Source: Ilyonectria destructans
Taxonomy: Eukaryota; Ascomycota; Sordariomycetes; Hypocreales; Nectriaceae
Length of the DNA: 64,000 nucleotides
Assembly: GCA_020740775.1 (NCBI GenBank)
Contig: JAHEWK010000040.1
Coordinates: forward strand, 205,964 to 269,963
Direction: 5' to 3'
In this document: positions 54,557 to 64,000 of the stretch, piece after piece
Layout: each line of letters opens with the position of its first letter
Position numbering within the stretch: position 1 is the stretch's first letter
Notes under the pieces: model-generated
Told to the model about the DNA's origin: nothing
Seen by the model: the letters and a program-made list of their open reading frames with translations, nothing else
The model's database searches: none
Translations under genes and position numbers: made by a program

Positions 54557-55483
54557 TCACAGTAGCAGCTTAACAACAGCCTCGCGCCCGTTCCCAGCGG
54601 CGTATGCTGGCGGCGTCCGACCATAGAAATCCTTCGAGTCCACATCGACACCTTCGATAGCGAGCAGCAGCTTAACAACAGCCCCGAACCCGTTCTCAGC
54701 GGCGTGTGATAGCGGCGTCCGACCATCGTTATCCTTCGAGTCCACATCGACACCTTCGATAGCGAGCAGCAGCTTAACAGTGGTCTCACGCCCATACGCA
54801 GCGGCCATCGATAATGGCGTCTGACCAAAGATATTCTTCGCGCCCACATCGATACCTTCGATAGCGAGCAGCAGCTTGACAGTAGTCTTATGCCCTTCTC
54901 CAGCAGCCCACAATAACGGCGTCCGACCATAGAAATCCTTCGAGCCCACATTGACACCTTCGGTAGCGAGTAGCAGCTTGACAATGGTCTCGTGCCCGTT
55001 CCCAGCGGCGTATGATAGCGGCGTCTGACCATGGGAGGTATCCTTCGAGTCCACATCGACACCTTCAATAGCGAGTAGCAGCTTGATAACGGCTTCGTGC
55101 CCGTTCTCGGCGGCGTGTGATAGCGGCGTCCGACCATCGTTATCCTTCGAGTCCACATCGACACCTTCAATAGCGAGTAGCAGCTTGATAATGGCCTCGT
55201 GCCCGTTCTCGGCGGCTAATGATAGCGGCGTCGAACCTCTAGTCAAAGCTTGGATATTGGCCCCCCATTTCAACGCCATGCCAGCCGTCGCCTCTTGCCC
55301 GTGTCTTGCTGCCCAAAATAACGCCGAGCTCCCACCCCATCGTGCATTACGCCGATAAAGATATTCGTTAAGGACCGAATAAAGGTGGCGATCCGGGCGG
55401 CTTAGAGCACTTATATATGCCTCTGAGTCTAGGTGCCCTGCTATTGAGAGTAGTAATTCGTTTGGGAAAGGCGGTAGGTTCAT
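54557..55483 (-). CDS. F-box/ankyrin-repeat protein
   Basis: 308 residues from ATG at 55483. An F-box-like start (LPPFPNELLLSIAGHLDSEA) is followed by eight ankyrin units of 33-35 residues, each with TPLS-AAENGHE-VKLLLAIEGVDVDSKD. The units are almost identical to each other at DNA level. The frame stops with TGA in the middle of unit eight (after KLLL), so the protein may be truncated at its end. Such F-box/ANK proteins can act as substrate adaptors or as the repeat part of STAND receptors. With the HeLo-like fragment 0.7 kb downstream on the same strand, it may derive from an NLR locus. Confidence 0.8.
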   Translation of the reverse strand: MNLPPFPNELLLSIAGHLDSEAYISALSRPDRHLYSVLNEYLYRRNARWGGSSALFWAARHGQEATAGMALKWGANIQALTRGSTPLSLAAENGHEAIIKLLLAIEGVDVDSKDNDGRTPLSHAAENGHEAVIKLLLAIEGVDVDSKDTSHGQTPLSYAAGNGHETIVKLLLATEGVNVGSKDFYGRTPLLWAAGEGHKTTVKLLLAIEGIDVGAKNIFGQTPLSMAAAYGRETTVKLLLAIEGVDVDSKDNDGRTPLSHAAENGFGAVVKLLLAIEGVDVDSKDFYGRTPPAYAAGNGREAVVKLLL

Positions 55484-55927
55484 TATTAAATTCGTCGGTA
55501 ATATATAATTAATATTGAGGTGATTTAATTTGATGTAATGAGTGATATTCAGTTACTTAGGTCTTTATAGTTGGATGAATTCATTGAGTATATGCACTAA
55601 ATGGATGCTAGGCCGAAAATTGCCCCGATCTTACTGGCGCAACGGGACTAATACAATCGCTACTCTTGCTTAGGCTCGGTTAAAAATAGCACCCGAAATA
55701 GTTGAAACCCGTGCTGTTTTCAGACGGGTCCACTATGACTAGCTTGTACGCAAACTAGGCGACTGATAGGTGGGCGCCCGGGCGTAAACTAACTAATCAC
55801 ACCAGAATGCATCCCGATTAGTGCTGAGAGCCGAGCTTGCTCGTTGCAATACTTCATGAACCCAAATTATAGACAAATTAACTAATTACGTTCGCTCGAT
55901 AGCACAAAAGAGGACTAGTTGGCAAGT

Positions 55928-56158
55928 TGTCACATTTCGGGGTCATATCCTAGACAACGTGACTTTCCTTGCTTTCTCGTCTTATCTCAGCCCACATCGC
56001 CGGCCCTATGACCACGATCCCGGTCCCCGGGACCCACAGGGCCCCGGCCCCTGTGCGGCGGCGACGGACTGCCGCCTCCGGCAGCAGCCGTCTTCATCAT
56101 GTATAAAAGACGGGCTCTAGGCCCGTCCCTTAGCTAGAAATCAAGAGCTTCTCACACA
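55928..56158. repeat. Possible solo LTR
   Basis: The segment starts TGTCACATTTCGG and ends CTCACACA, with a TATAAAAG box at about 56102 and a GACGGGC/GCCCGTC hairpin just after it. No target duplication or second copy is visible, so the call is tentative. Confidence 0.25.
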
Positions 56159-56177
56159 TATGATCATTTCCATCCAC

Positions 56178-56290
56178 TAGATGCAACACAAGTTATCCAA
56201 TATCGTAATTGATATGCATATTGGCTATCAGTTGATTTACTTATTCAAGGAGGTCCAGAGAGTAAGCGGTTTTACTAAATCCTATTCATC
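56178..56290 (+). pseudogene. hAT transposase relic (same family as copy 2)
   Basis: The reading KLSNIVIDMHIGYQLIYLFK, then EVQR and the start of the intron, aligns with the 39019-41480 transposase (KLHNIVVDVRISHRLIYLFK), including intron bases. Differences are mostly C-to-T or G-to-A in this relic. It ends exactly where the inverted repeat arm begins. Confidence 0.75.
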
Positions 56291-56510
56291 TTATACCACA
56301 CGGCTTGAGCACAACAGCTGTGATCCTTGCCCTCAGAATGACAAGGGATGGTGGTGCGAGGGGAAACGCGAGCTGGTCACCTCTGAAGCCTAGCAGCAAC
56401 TCAGACATTCTAACCGAATACTAACGTACGTTATTTAGCCGGCGGGCCTATGGGAGCAGGTGAAGTTGTCACAAATTGTATCAATGCTGCATGAGTACCT
56501 GAACATTATT
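56291..56510. repeat. Inverted segmental repeat, right arm
   Basis: The reverse complement of 49832-50050 at about 95 percent identity by eye. Confidence 0.9.
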
Positions 56511-56599
56511 GTAGGTATACTAGGACGGAGCAAGCATGGACCACGACGATTCTCCACGGCTGCTGAGATTCCTCTCTCTGGGTACGCTGTCCTGACGAG

Positions 56600-57035
56600 A
56601 CGATATGCCGCCAAGCCAACGTAGTCAGACGGAGGCGGCATCCGCGGCCTCTCCAGCCTGCTCATCCTAGAGCACGTCATGGAGGGCATCCGTGAGGCGG
56701 AGGGCCTTGAGCAGGTCCCGAGGCCGTGCGACCGATTCGACCTGATCGGCGGCACGAGCACTGGTGGGCATGTGATGCTTTCTGATACCCGGTATCAGCC
56801 CTCGACCTAACCGCCGCAGGATCATCGCCAGCATGATCGGCAGGCTCGGCATGACCGTCGACGAGTGCATTCGGACATATCGAAGGTGGCCGAGACGGCC
56901 TTTACCCCGAAGCGAACGGCCTTCCTGCCAGCGTCGTCCTCGCCATTACCAAGGACAACATCGACGCACCGCCAACCCTGTTCACGACGTATGACACTTC
57001 GACCAGCCTGAGCGGCTGCACCATCTGGCAAGTAG
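56600..57035 (+). pseudogene. Patatin-like phospholipase fragment with nucleophile elbow
   Basis: The reading DGGGIRGLSSLLILEHVMEG, then DRFDLIGGTSTGG, holds both the oxyanion loop and the GTSTG serine elbow of patatins. A short interruption (56772-56818) looks like an intron with a GC donor (GG-GCATG...CCGCAG) leading to IIASMIGRLGMTVDECIRTY. After CIRTYR a one-base deletion is needed to reach KVAETAFTPKRTAFLPASVL. The fragment ends at the duplication boundary near 57040. The catalytic Asp region is missing. Confidence 0.75.
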
Positions 57036-57044
57036 CACAGGATT

Positions 57045-57975
57045 TATAATGGGATATATACCTAGCACGGAATTTGGCATGTAAGATCGGGGAACCCAAC
57101 CACAACACCGACGTAGTGAATAGGGCAACAGTAACACCAACAAAACACGCCAACACGCCACACAATTCGCTGGGATCCACGTGCAAGAATCCTAAAGGAA
57201 AGAAAGCGCCCCCGGCAGGTTCTCACACGAATCACACAACAACCCAGCTACCAAATAACAATGCCGTCATCGCGTGCCAAGTCCGTAGGCCGTTCCGTTG
57301 TGGGCCAACTCAGTAGGAATTAAAACCAAACCAACCTGAAACGAACCCAGCGGAAGAGCCCTAGTTCTCGTCACGTCCCAGTCGGCCAGGTTCCTCCTTG
57401 GCACTGACTATAACGTGGTTAACAATTCCCTCTGTGCTGGCCAAGCTAAGACTGCCGTTTCTCTGACAGACCAGCCCTACCTCGTCGCCGCTAGAGTCAG
57501 CGGTGGCACCGCCACCCATGTGGCCCTGTGTGTGCCATGTAACCCATGAAACGGAGCCCTGTATAACGCTGCCTGCATGCATAGCGGAGCCTCGGAGGTT
57601 GGACTATACTGATTGGGAACTGCCTGGGACCCGCTTCTTGATATACTTATTGAAAAGGGGTTTAACTCCAGGCATAGAAAGCGAGATCAGTGTTGCCCCA
57701 ATCTCAGCCATTTGTACGGTGAGTGTCGGGCTATATAACCATTGACTGTTAGGTATGTTGCTTATAATAATTAGATAGAGATGATAGAAAGAGATTATAA
57801 TGACGCTAAGCTAACGCCATTAGTATTAATAGGAGGGGTTAAGTAGAACTGTTTTTAAGAGATTAGATTTTAACTTATAGACTGCTAGGGAGTATAATGC
57901 ATGCTAGTTAGATCTTCTGCTTTTTAGATATATTGAGAATGCAGAGTATGGAAATAGGAACAAAGTATAACCCTA
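57045..57975. repeat. Segmental duplication, copy 2 (AT-enriched), with 3' end of the rhodopsin-like gene
   Basis: A direct copy of 47409-48141 carrying an extra block of about 195 bp (57114-57309). On the minus strand 57361-57740 still reads MAEIGATLISLSMPGVKPLF and the Ser-rich tail ending GRLGRDEN, but with an in-frame TAG after SSQSV. In 57760-57975 it differs from copy 1 mainly by C-to-T and G-to-A changes (TTATAGACTGCTAGGG versus TTACAGACTGCCAGGG). Confidence 0.88.
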
Positions 57976-58998
57976 CTTAGGCTTTATTGGAAGGATGTTA
58001 GACTTCAAAACTTGGTGTATACAGGGATCATATGGTCCGAGCTTTGAAGCCTGATTCCTTGAAGCCAGGCGCAAATTTATTATGTGTCATATGGTGATAT
58101 GGGGGTTAGGGATGACGGGTGAGTTCCGAAAACAAAAGTTGTTCGGAACAGAGCAAAAATGATATGGACAATATAGCAAGAAAAATGCAATCGAATGAAC
58201 CTAGTCCCATATTTTTCCCTATCCTGTGGAATAAGTTGTCGTGGTTTGGAATATTTAATGGATTGAAGTTTGATAAGTTGGTCGCTGACATAAGAAAAGT
58301 CTTGGCACACGATTAATTCAATTGGGTATAGCGCAGTTCCACTTTAAAAGTCTTGGCTCACGATTAATTCAATTAGGTATAGCGCAGAGACAGAGCAACT
58401 TAGCTAAGCAGCTTTTTCCGACGGGTCGAAGCCTGCGCCACAGAAATAAAAGAGTGTCTTGGCCGAAAGAGGACGACGTCGCTACTACCCTACAGCTGGT
58501 CAAAACATTACCATCGGGTCCGAAGTCAAATGACGGAAGAATAGACTCCTAGGGTTATCTTGCGCGGGGAGTGTCTCCGTTAAGCTGTGAAGCTCCTAGG
58601 AGTAGCATTTTTCGTAGAACCTATGGTGAAGGTGTTTTCTGATGGGCGGCTAGGTTGATGCTTGGGGTTAGAACTTATCACAATACGACGATGGTTGATT
58701 GCTCGGCTCACATTCGCTGCCACAGTGAGTACAAGCTTCCGGACATCATGATCGGGTCAGCGCAATACGTTTCCAAGACTACCCTTTCCATGAAAGGAAA
58801 CTCGAAGGAAAGAGGAAAGAAAGTCTATACTCAACGACTTTGAACGAGAATGCTATTGAATGCAGGCATCCTGAAAGGAAGCCGTGGTTTTTTGCTTTTT
58901 CCTTCTGTTATGTAATCTGTAAGTCTGGCTAGGGTTAGCATTCCGCGTCTCTTATTATTATGAACCCCTTTTTTGGTGCGACCATGGTAGAGATCAAG
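57976..58998. other. Intergenic with a short tandem duplication
   Basis: No gene recognised. At 58295-58387 two copies of a 42-bp unit (AAAAGTCTTGGCACACGATT, then AATTCAATTGGGTATAGCGC) are separated by 9 bp. Confidence 0.55.
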
Positions 58999-60216
58999 CG
59001 AGACAATATCTCAATCAGTCCCGAGACGTCGTGGTCGACCCAGAAAAGCAGCGTCTGAAGAGGAGCGAGTAGCCCGGGAACGTGCGCTACAGCGTGCACG
59101 ATCACAACGATACTACCAACGACAACACCAGCAAGCCATCCACCCCCATGGCGCGTTGATTGAGTCGCAACAAGCAGAATTTATACATCATTACCATTAT
59201 CCACCTCATCCGCCCGCTATACCGTCGACTACGGATCCGGTCATTGGCCTCCACCTAGAGCCTCATCTCCAGATCCCCACGCCGTTCGAGGATCCACCAG
59301 CGGCCGAGCCCACCTACAACCGCAACTACGACGACGACGAACCGAACGAGGCCAAAGCGGGCCCGGCCGGAGCACCGTGCAGCCCACCACCTGTGGGGGA
59401 TAATGAGCTACATGATACACCATCCCATTATTGCCCGGCTAGAGAAGAACGAAGCCAGTATAGCCAGGAGATACAGAACCTCCTGCAATCAGTTGAGAAA
59501 AGCCTTCATATCTCAGTATCATCAGTCCAAGGTATCTATCCCAATTCCCTCGAAGCGGTATCCTGAATCGCAGTTTGAGCCTGCTTAGCTGATTCCAAAC
59601 TATAGCTGATAATTACAACGACGACGATGATCGCGGATTTATCAACCACCCTCATCAAAATCCGCCAGTTCTTGAAAACTTGATCTCTACACTCGAAAAG
59701 TATCTTGCCCAAGAATGAACAACGCATCCAAGCTGCTCAAGCGAAGAACATAAAGCAGATCATAATAGCCTGGACAACACCAGTCACCACCACTCGTGTA
59801 ACTCTCTGGAAGATGTTATCGTTCGGCTGGATGGATTGATCAATGACGACTACAATCATCATCCGCTCCCATATATCACTGATCCTTCTTCCGATCTTCT
59901 CGGTCATGCCTCTCAAACTGAGCATCTCTACAGCAGCAACCCTCCTTTCGATACGGAATAGCATATGCACCCGCACTACTGTGATTTCCGAGTAGCTTGC
60001 CAAATCGCTCTTGAAGGGTCTTTAAGTGATGGCGCACCACCGAGTTTCTGCCTCCCAACCAGATATCATCTTGCCCAGCCCTTTACAGATGACTTCATTC
60101 AGAAGACCTACGACATCGATAGCATTTGCAGTTTTCCCTCTTCCCTAGCTGTCGCCAAGTTAGATATCCAATAGTACCTGCAACTGTATGTTATCTTTAA
60201 CTACACTGATGATATA
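58999..60216 (+). pseudogene. Large unrecognised repeat-type ORF, 5' half, with nonsense codons
   Basis: The frame begins near 59000 with PRRRGRPRKAASEEERVARE (an AT-hook-like RGRP core followed by a basic helix, RARSQRYYQRQHQQ) and runs to 59564. The continuation in nearby frames is broken by single stops: DYNDDDDRGFINHPHQNPPV, later NSLEDVIVRLDGLINDDYNH and FTDDFIQKTYDIDSICSFPS. Stops after LAQE, PFDTE and AKLDIQ are TGA, TAG and TAG, where CGA and CAG would fit. The reading stops at a TA where the pogo element inserts and continues on the other side (see 62444-63858). No family is recognised. The N-terminus suggests DNA binding. Confidence 0.55.
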
Positions 60217-62443
60217 CCATCCCCCACCACTTAAAGAATCACACCACTTAAAGCATAGCACAAAAAATCACCGCCCCATACAAACCCTACCATTTTATTT
60301 GCACTGCATTTTGGCATAATGAAGCCATCCGCAAAAAAAAAAAAACTGTGGTGCATTATTTTTTACGTGATGTCTTACCCTGGGCCATTTTTTCCCCGAC
60401 TTTGTGCGTATCATGGGGGTTTCAAGACATTGAAAAATTTGCATTTCTCGCTCTCTCATCCTTCGACTCCCACAAAGTTAAGAAGACTCTCTACGTAGTT
60501 TACACACGTAAAATATCTCCAAAATGGGTCGCTATGTTTATACCGAAAATGACGTTATTGATGCTATATTCGATATTACTGACGGTTCTCTATCACAATA
60601 CCAGGCCTCCGATAAGTACGGGGTGCCTCAACCAGTCCTCTCGAAAAGACTTTCTGGCCAGAAGAGCAGGAAAGAGTCTACCCACCCTCACCAACGTATT
60701 TCTACGAGTCAGGAGGACCGCCTCGTTCGTTGGCTTCTGCGGCAGGAGTCCCTGGGCTACGCTCTCACGCATAGCCAACTTCGATGCTGCGTCGAAGCCC
60801 TCCTCCGTCAACAGGGAGATAACAAGCCATTAGGTCAAAACTGGACCACCAGGTTCATCAAGCGTCATTCAAAACTATCTACCAAGCTTGGAAAACGTCA
60901 GGAAGCCACCAGATTTGACGGGTTTACTCCGAAGGCGGTCAATTGGTACTTCGATATCCGGGAGAACGAGTATGGCTGGATCAAACCTGAGAACACGGTT
61001 AACGTGGACGAGGGCGGCATAATGGCGGGTTTCGGTAAGTCCTCTATAAGTCCCCTATGGGTTTTTGTAGGTCATAACTAATTGGTTGTCCATAAGGCTT
61101 GGACAGCCTCGTAATCGGGAGTTCCGACCCGAAGAAGAAGGCATTATTAAAAGGCGTCCAGTCGCGCACCTGGACTTCGTTTATTGAGGCTGTCACCGCA
61201 ACTGGCCGTGCTTTGAAACCGGGAATTATCTTTAAAGGAAAAGAGCTGCAGAAGCAGTGGTTTCTTAACGAATTCGAATTGATAGCGGACTGGCACTACA
61301 TCACATCCCCGAACGGCTGGACCGACAACCATATAGCTCTCGAGTGGTTGAAGGACGTTTATCTACCTCAAACGGAGCCTCGTGATGCATCGGATGCGAG
61401 ACTTATTATCCTTGACGGTCACGGGAGCCATGCGCAGGTAAGCCTTTTGGTGTTTTCGCCGCGGAGTCACCCGCTATAGGGTCGCTAACGAGCAGTCAGG
61501 ACGAGTGGATGGCCACGTGCTTTCTGAACAACATCTACTGCTGTTACCTACCAGCACATTGTTCCCATGGTTTGCAACCGTTAGATAATGGAATTTTTAA
61601 TGTCATCAAAGGTGCGTATCGGAAAGAACTCCAAAAGCTGGCTAGTTTGACCGATTCTGCGCCGGTTGACAAAGTCAACTTTATTCGGACATACGCGAAA
61701 GCCAGGGAGGCGGGCATGAGGAAGGAGATTATCTTATCCGGCTGGAGATTTACTGGAAATTGGCCTATTAACCGTCACAAAGCTCTAACACATCCGGAAA
61801 TTCAACCGGACAAAAAAAAACTGCTGGAACAGTTCAAGACACCGAGCCCTCCTCCACTGCACTCGGATGATACGCCGAAAACGAGCCGGCAAGTGAGGGA
61901 TATGGCCAAACACCGAAGCCGACCGACCAGGCGGAAGTACAGTAAGATCGCAAAGGGGTTAGAAGCTTTAGAGATGAAGGTTGCCGTTCAGAATGCGCGG
62001 ATTACTGGCCTCGAAGAGCAGATGGCCCAGGTGCGGCGAGGGAAGAAAAGAAAGGTGGTACCGAACCCGAACCGACGATTCATGGCTCTAGCGGAGGCTC
62101 TAGCGGCTGGAGAAGCTCTTCATGACTCAAAGGAGGCAGAAATAGAGGTGGATGTGGATGAGGAGGTCGAGTCGGTGATTGAGGTGGGTGTCAGGTCAGA
62201 GGACGAAAGTGAGGACTTTATGGTCGTAACAAAGCACTGCCAGCGCACACGGAGCGGCCGGGAGGTCAAAAAAACACGCAGAGAGTAAAATTCAAGCAAT
62301 TCTCTATAGAACATGAGAGTGGCTTCATTTTTAATGGACAAGGTGGTTGGTTTCTGCGTGCATCAAATATTGGATTTTGTATGGGGCGATGATTTTTTGT
62401 GCTATGCTTTAAGTGGTGTGATTCTTTAAGTGGTGGGGGATGG
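60217..62443 (+). mobile_element. pogo/Fot1-type DNA transposon, apparently intact
   Basis: A 2227-bp element with 68-bp terminal inverted repeats (60217-60284 and 62376-62443, one mismatch) starting CCATCCCCCACCACTTAAAG, bordered by TA on both sides. Each repeat holds two copies of CACCACTTAAAG 17 bp apart, a likely transposase binding pair. One transposase gene with two good introns fills the element. It is inserted inside a decayed ORF. Confidence 0.93.
60524..62288 (+). CDS. pogo-family transposase, intact
   Basis: 546 residues from exons 60524-61034, 61097-61437 and 61500-62288, all phases closing (introns GTAAGT...ATAAG and GTAAGC...GTCAG). The N-terminal helix-turn-helix contains DAIFDITDGSLSQYQASDKY and VLSKRLSG. 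The CENP-B-like second HTH contains EDRLVRWLLRQESLGYALTH and LGQNWTTRFIKRH. The DDE core has aspartates in VNVDEGGIMAGF, LIILDGHGSHAQ and GLQPLDNGIFNVIKGAYRKE. The C-terminus has a basic region (RRGKKRKVVPNPNRR) and an acidic tail. No stop or frameshift is seen, so this copy could be active. Confidence 0.92.
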
Positions 62444-63858
62444 TACATCTCAGCATCGACATTCCGAGCAACACTTTTTACCAAAACAACTCTTATTCCC
62501 AGGGAACTTACCAGCAACGACGACCCCTACACTATGTCCCCAACTATTGCTTTGGGCGAATTCAAGGTTTGGTTGATATATTTATCTGGGTATTCTTCCC
62601 AGTCTTATGCTCTTACTATATACATGACAACCTGTATATGCAGACCTTCCTACACAGGGAATAGTATGCGCTTTGGTATGACCAGATACTCCTACCAGCA
62701 ATCACTGCAGCAGTTCAGGACCCGAACATCCTTCAGTACATACCAAAAAGCCGCTGAATCGCCCAATCCACCTCGCGCGCCCGGCAGGAGAGCATCTCAA
62801 CTGAGTGCCTCGACGAGGGGAGTGCGAATGCTGACGTACTGGGGCAAGGCAGCAGGGGCAATGCGCTCTTCTATGTTCTCCAACACAGACATCTTGAGGC
62901 TATATGGCAAGGGGTCCAATCACGCGTAGCGATGTTTCCCCAGTTTGCTGGCATAAGACTCTATATGGGGGCTAAGAACTTGAAGCTTGCCTACATACAT
63001 CCCGACATCACTCAGACCATTAGCGACTGGCGAAACCAATGGAATGCCGCCGTTGACGAGAGATTCCTTGAGCCCAGTACTATATACGTCGATATTGGCC
63101 GTTAATATACTCCTCGAATTGGGTCTGTTGCTGAAGCTAAGGTGCTTCTTTGGCGTCGATGTTGCCTGAAGCGTCTCTGGCGGCAGCAACAGGCGTGGAG
63201 TTGTCATTATAACGCCACAAGCTTTATTGAGCAAAACCAGCCCGAGCCAGTCAAGTCTGGCATCGCCCCCCTCCACCAAGCCGAGTACCCATGGGTCACG
63301 ATGCGCGATACGGTTGTCATGACCATCACGCCCACGCACAAGAGCCGAGAGGTTCTGGAAAGCCTTCTGTACAGCCAGTTCTACAATCTCATCAAGATCC
63401 CATTTGACCCCGCTAGACAATATCCATTTCAGAATCCCCAACTTGAGAAGATGACCCTAGATCCTTCGTACCTGTCTGATTGTGAAGGCTCTACCTGTGG
63501 GAATCATGCCAATCAAGCCTCCCTCAAACTCGCATATCGCCTGAGTAAGCTTCGCGTTAGAGCCGGCCTGGTAGGGAGTAGAAAAGACGTCATTCATATC
63601 CCGTTCACTTATGGGGTTCGAGCCGAAGATCGCATATCTTGGGCGCTCCTCCAACGCATCCTCCCTCACTTGGCTTCTTCCCACACGGCGGCCCAAACTG
63701 GTCATTATCAGGCATCCACCGACCGGGAGCCACCTTTCTTCGCCATTCAATCGAGAACAATGGCACACTTATTGCATAGTAATATCAGTAAAGACATCTC
63801 AAACTACACTCACTGTAGCGTAAAACTTTGCAGACAAAAATGCAACTCGGATATCTAA
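62444..63858 (+). pseudogene. Large unrecognised repeat-type ORF, 3' half
   Basis: Continues the frame of 58999-60216 across the insertion (TDDI joined to HLSIDIPSNTFYQNNSYSQG). Readable blocks are RPLHYVPNYCFGRIQGLVDI, YALWYDQILLPAITAAVQDP, FPQFAGIRLYMGAKNLKLAY, EYPWVTMRDTVVMTITPTHK and LYSQFYNLIKIPFDPARQYP. The last part is open to 63858. Stops at LHRE-stop-YALWYDQ (TAG), PKSR-stop-IAQS (TGA) and VDIGR-stop-YTPR (TAA) fit C-to-T changes of CAG, CGA and CAA. A long protein of more than 800 residues is implied. I recognise no domain beyond the N-terminal AT-hook-like motif. Confidence 0.55.
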
Positions 63859-64000
63859 CTCTTAGATGGAAATCGGAAATCATAGGAGCTCTTCATTTAT
63901 TTCAATCCAATGAGTGGCTTGAGGCCGTAACCCTATGTATCAAGTGATGCCTTAGCTGATGGGTTGGTAAAGGTGCTGAGACGGTTCTCTGGCTGGCGAC
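63859..64000. other. Right edge, nothing recognised
   Basis: 142 bases after the last open frame, without recognisable content. Confidence 0.4.

Noticed and set aside
54532..55170. Long repetitive frame on the minus strand overlapping the ankyrin gene (KVSMWTRRI repeats)
   Set aside because: It is the ankyrin array read in another frame. The repeat length near a multiple of three keeps it open.
54560..55260. Regularly spaced near-identical DNA repeats, CRISPR-like at first sight
   Set aside because: The whole unit is repeated with no unique spacers and encodes ankyrin repeats. The genome is eukaryotic.

Overview
The window is nuclear DNA of a filamentous ascomycete (Pezizomycotina, probably a sordariomycete-type genome). 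Evidence: short GT-AG introns of 50-110 bp, a Zn(II)2Cys6 regulator, fungal-type CorA, SAC1 and TBC genes, fungal STAND/ankyrin relics, and many fungal DNA transposons and retroelements. No RNA gene, CRISPR array or bacterial-type operon was found.

Layout. 1-3.9 kb: a mitochondrial succinyl-CoA ligase alpha gene (minus, running off the left edge, carrying an apparent one-base deletion) and a Zn2Cys6 transcription factor. 5.1-8.9 kb: a transposon nest made of a pogo/Fot1 N-terminal fragment cut by a decayed hAT element, then two small TA-flanked non-autonomous elements. 11.6-13.3 kb: a broken Ayg1-like alpha/beta hydrolase. 13.6-20.0 kb: a near full-length Ty3/Gypsy chromovirus (gag and pol in one frame separated by a single UAG, apparent self-priming PBS), flanked by a truncated repeat-associated ORF and a truncated bZIP gene, then a solo LTR. 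22.2-25.0 kb: a complete but dead pogo element. 26.4-45.6 kb: the main genic stretch, with a TBC Rab-GAP-like protein, two unrecognised multi-exon genes, a CorA-like membrane protein, a short-chain dehydrogenase pseudogene and SAC1. It is interrupted by a Helitron relic, a 32-bp tandem array and a second, largely open hAT element. 46-59 kb: a gene graveyard with WSC, rhodopsin-like 7TM, patatin, OrsD-like, HeLo-like STAND N-terminal and F-box/ankyrin pieces, plus one direct and one inverted segmental duplication. 59-63.9 kb: a large unrecognised, decayed ORF split by an apparently intact pogo element.

Common theme. Many nonsense codons in repeated or decayed sequence are explained by C-to-T (or G-to-A) changes, and two duplicate pairs differ largely by CpA-to-TpA-like transitions. 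This fits repeat-induced point mutation (RIP). The genes that look functional are housekeeping: lipid phosphatase SAC1, the TBC protein, the CorA-like protein and the transcription factor. No physical link between them into one pathway is evident.
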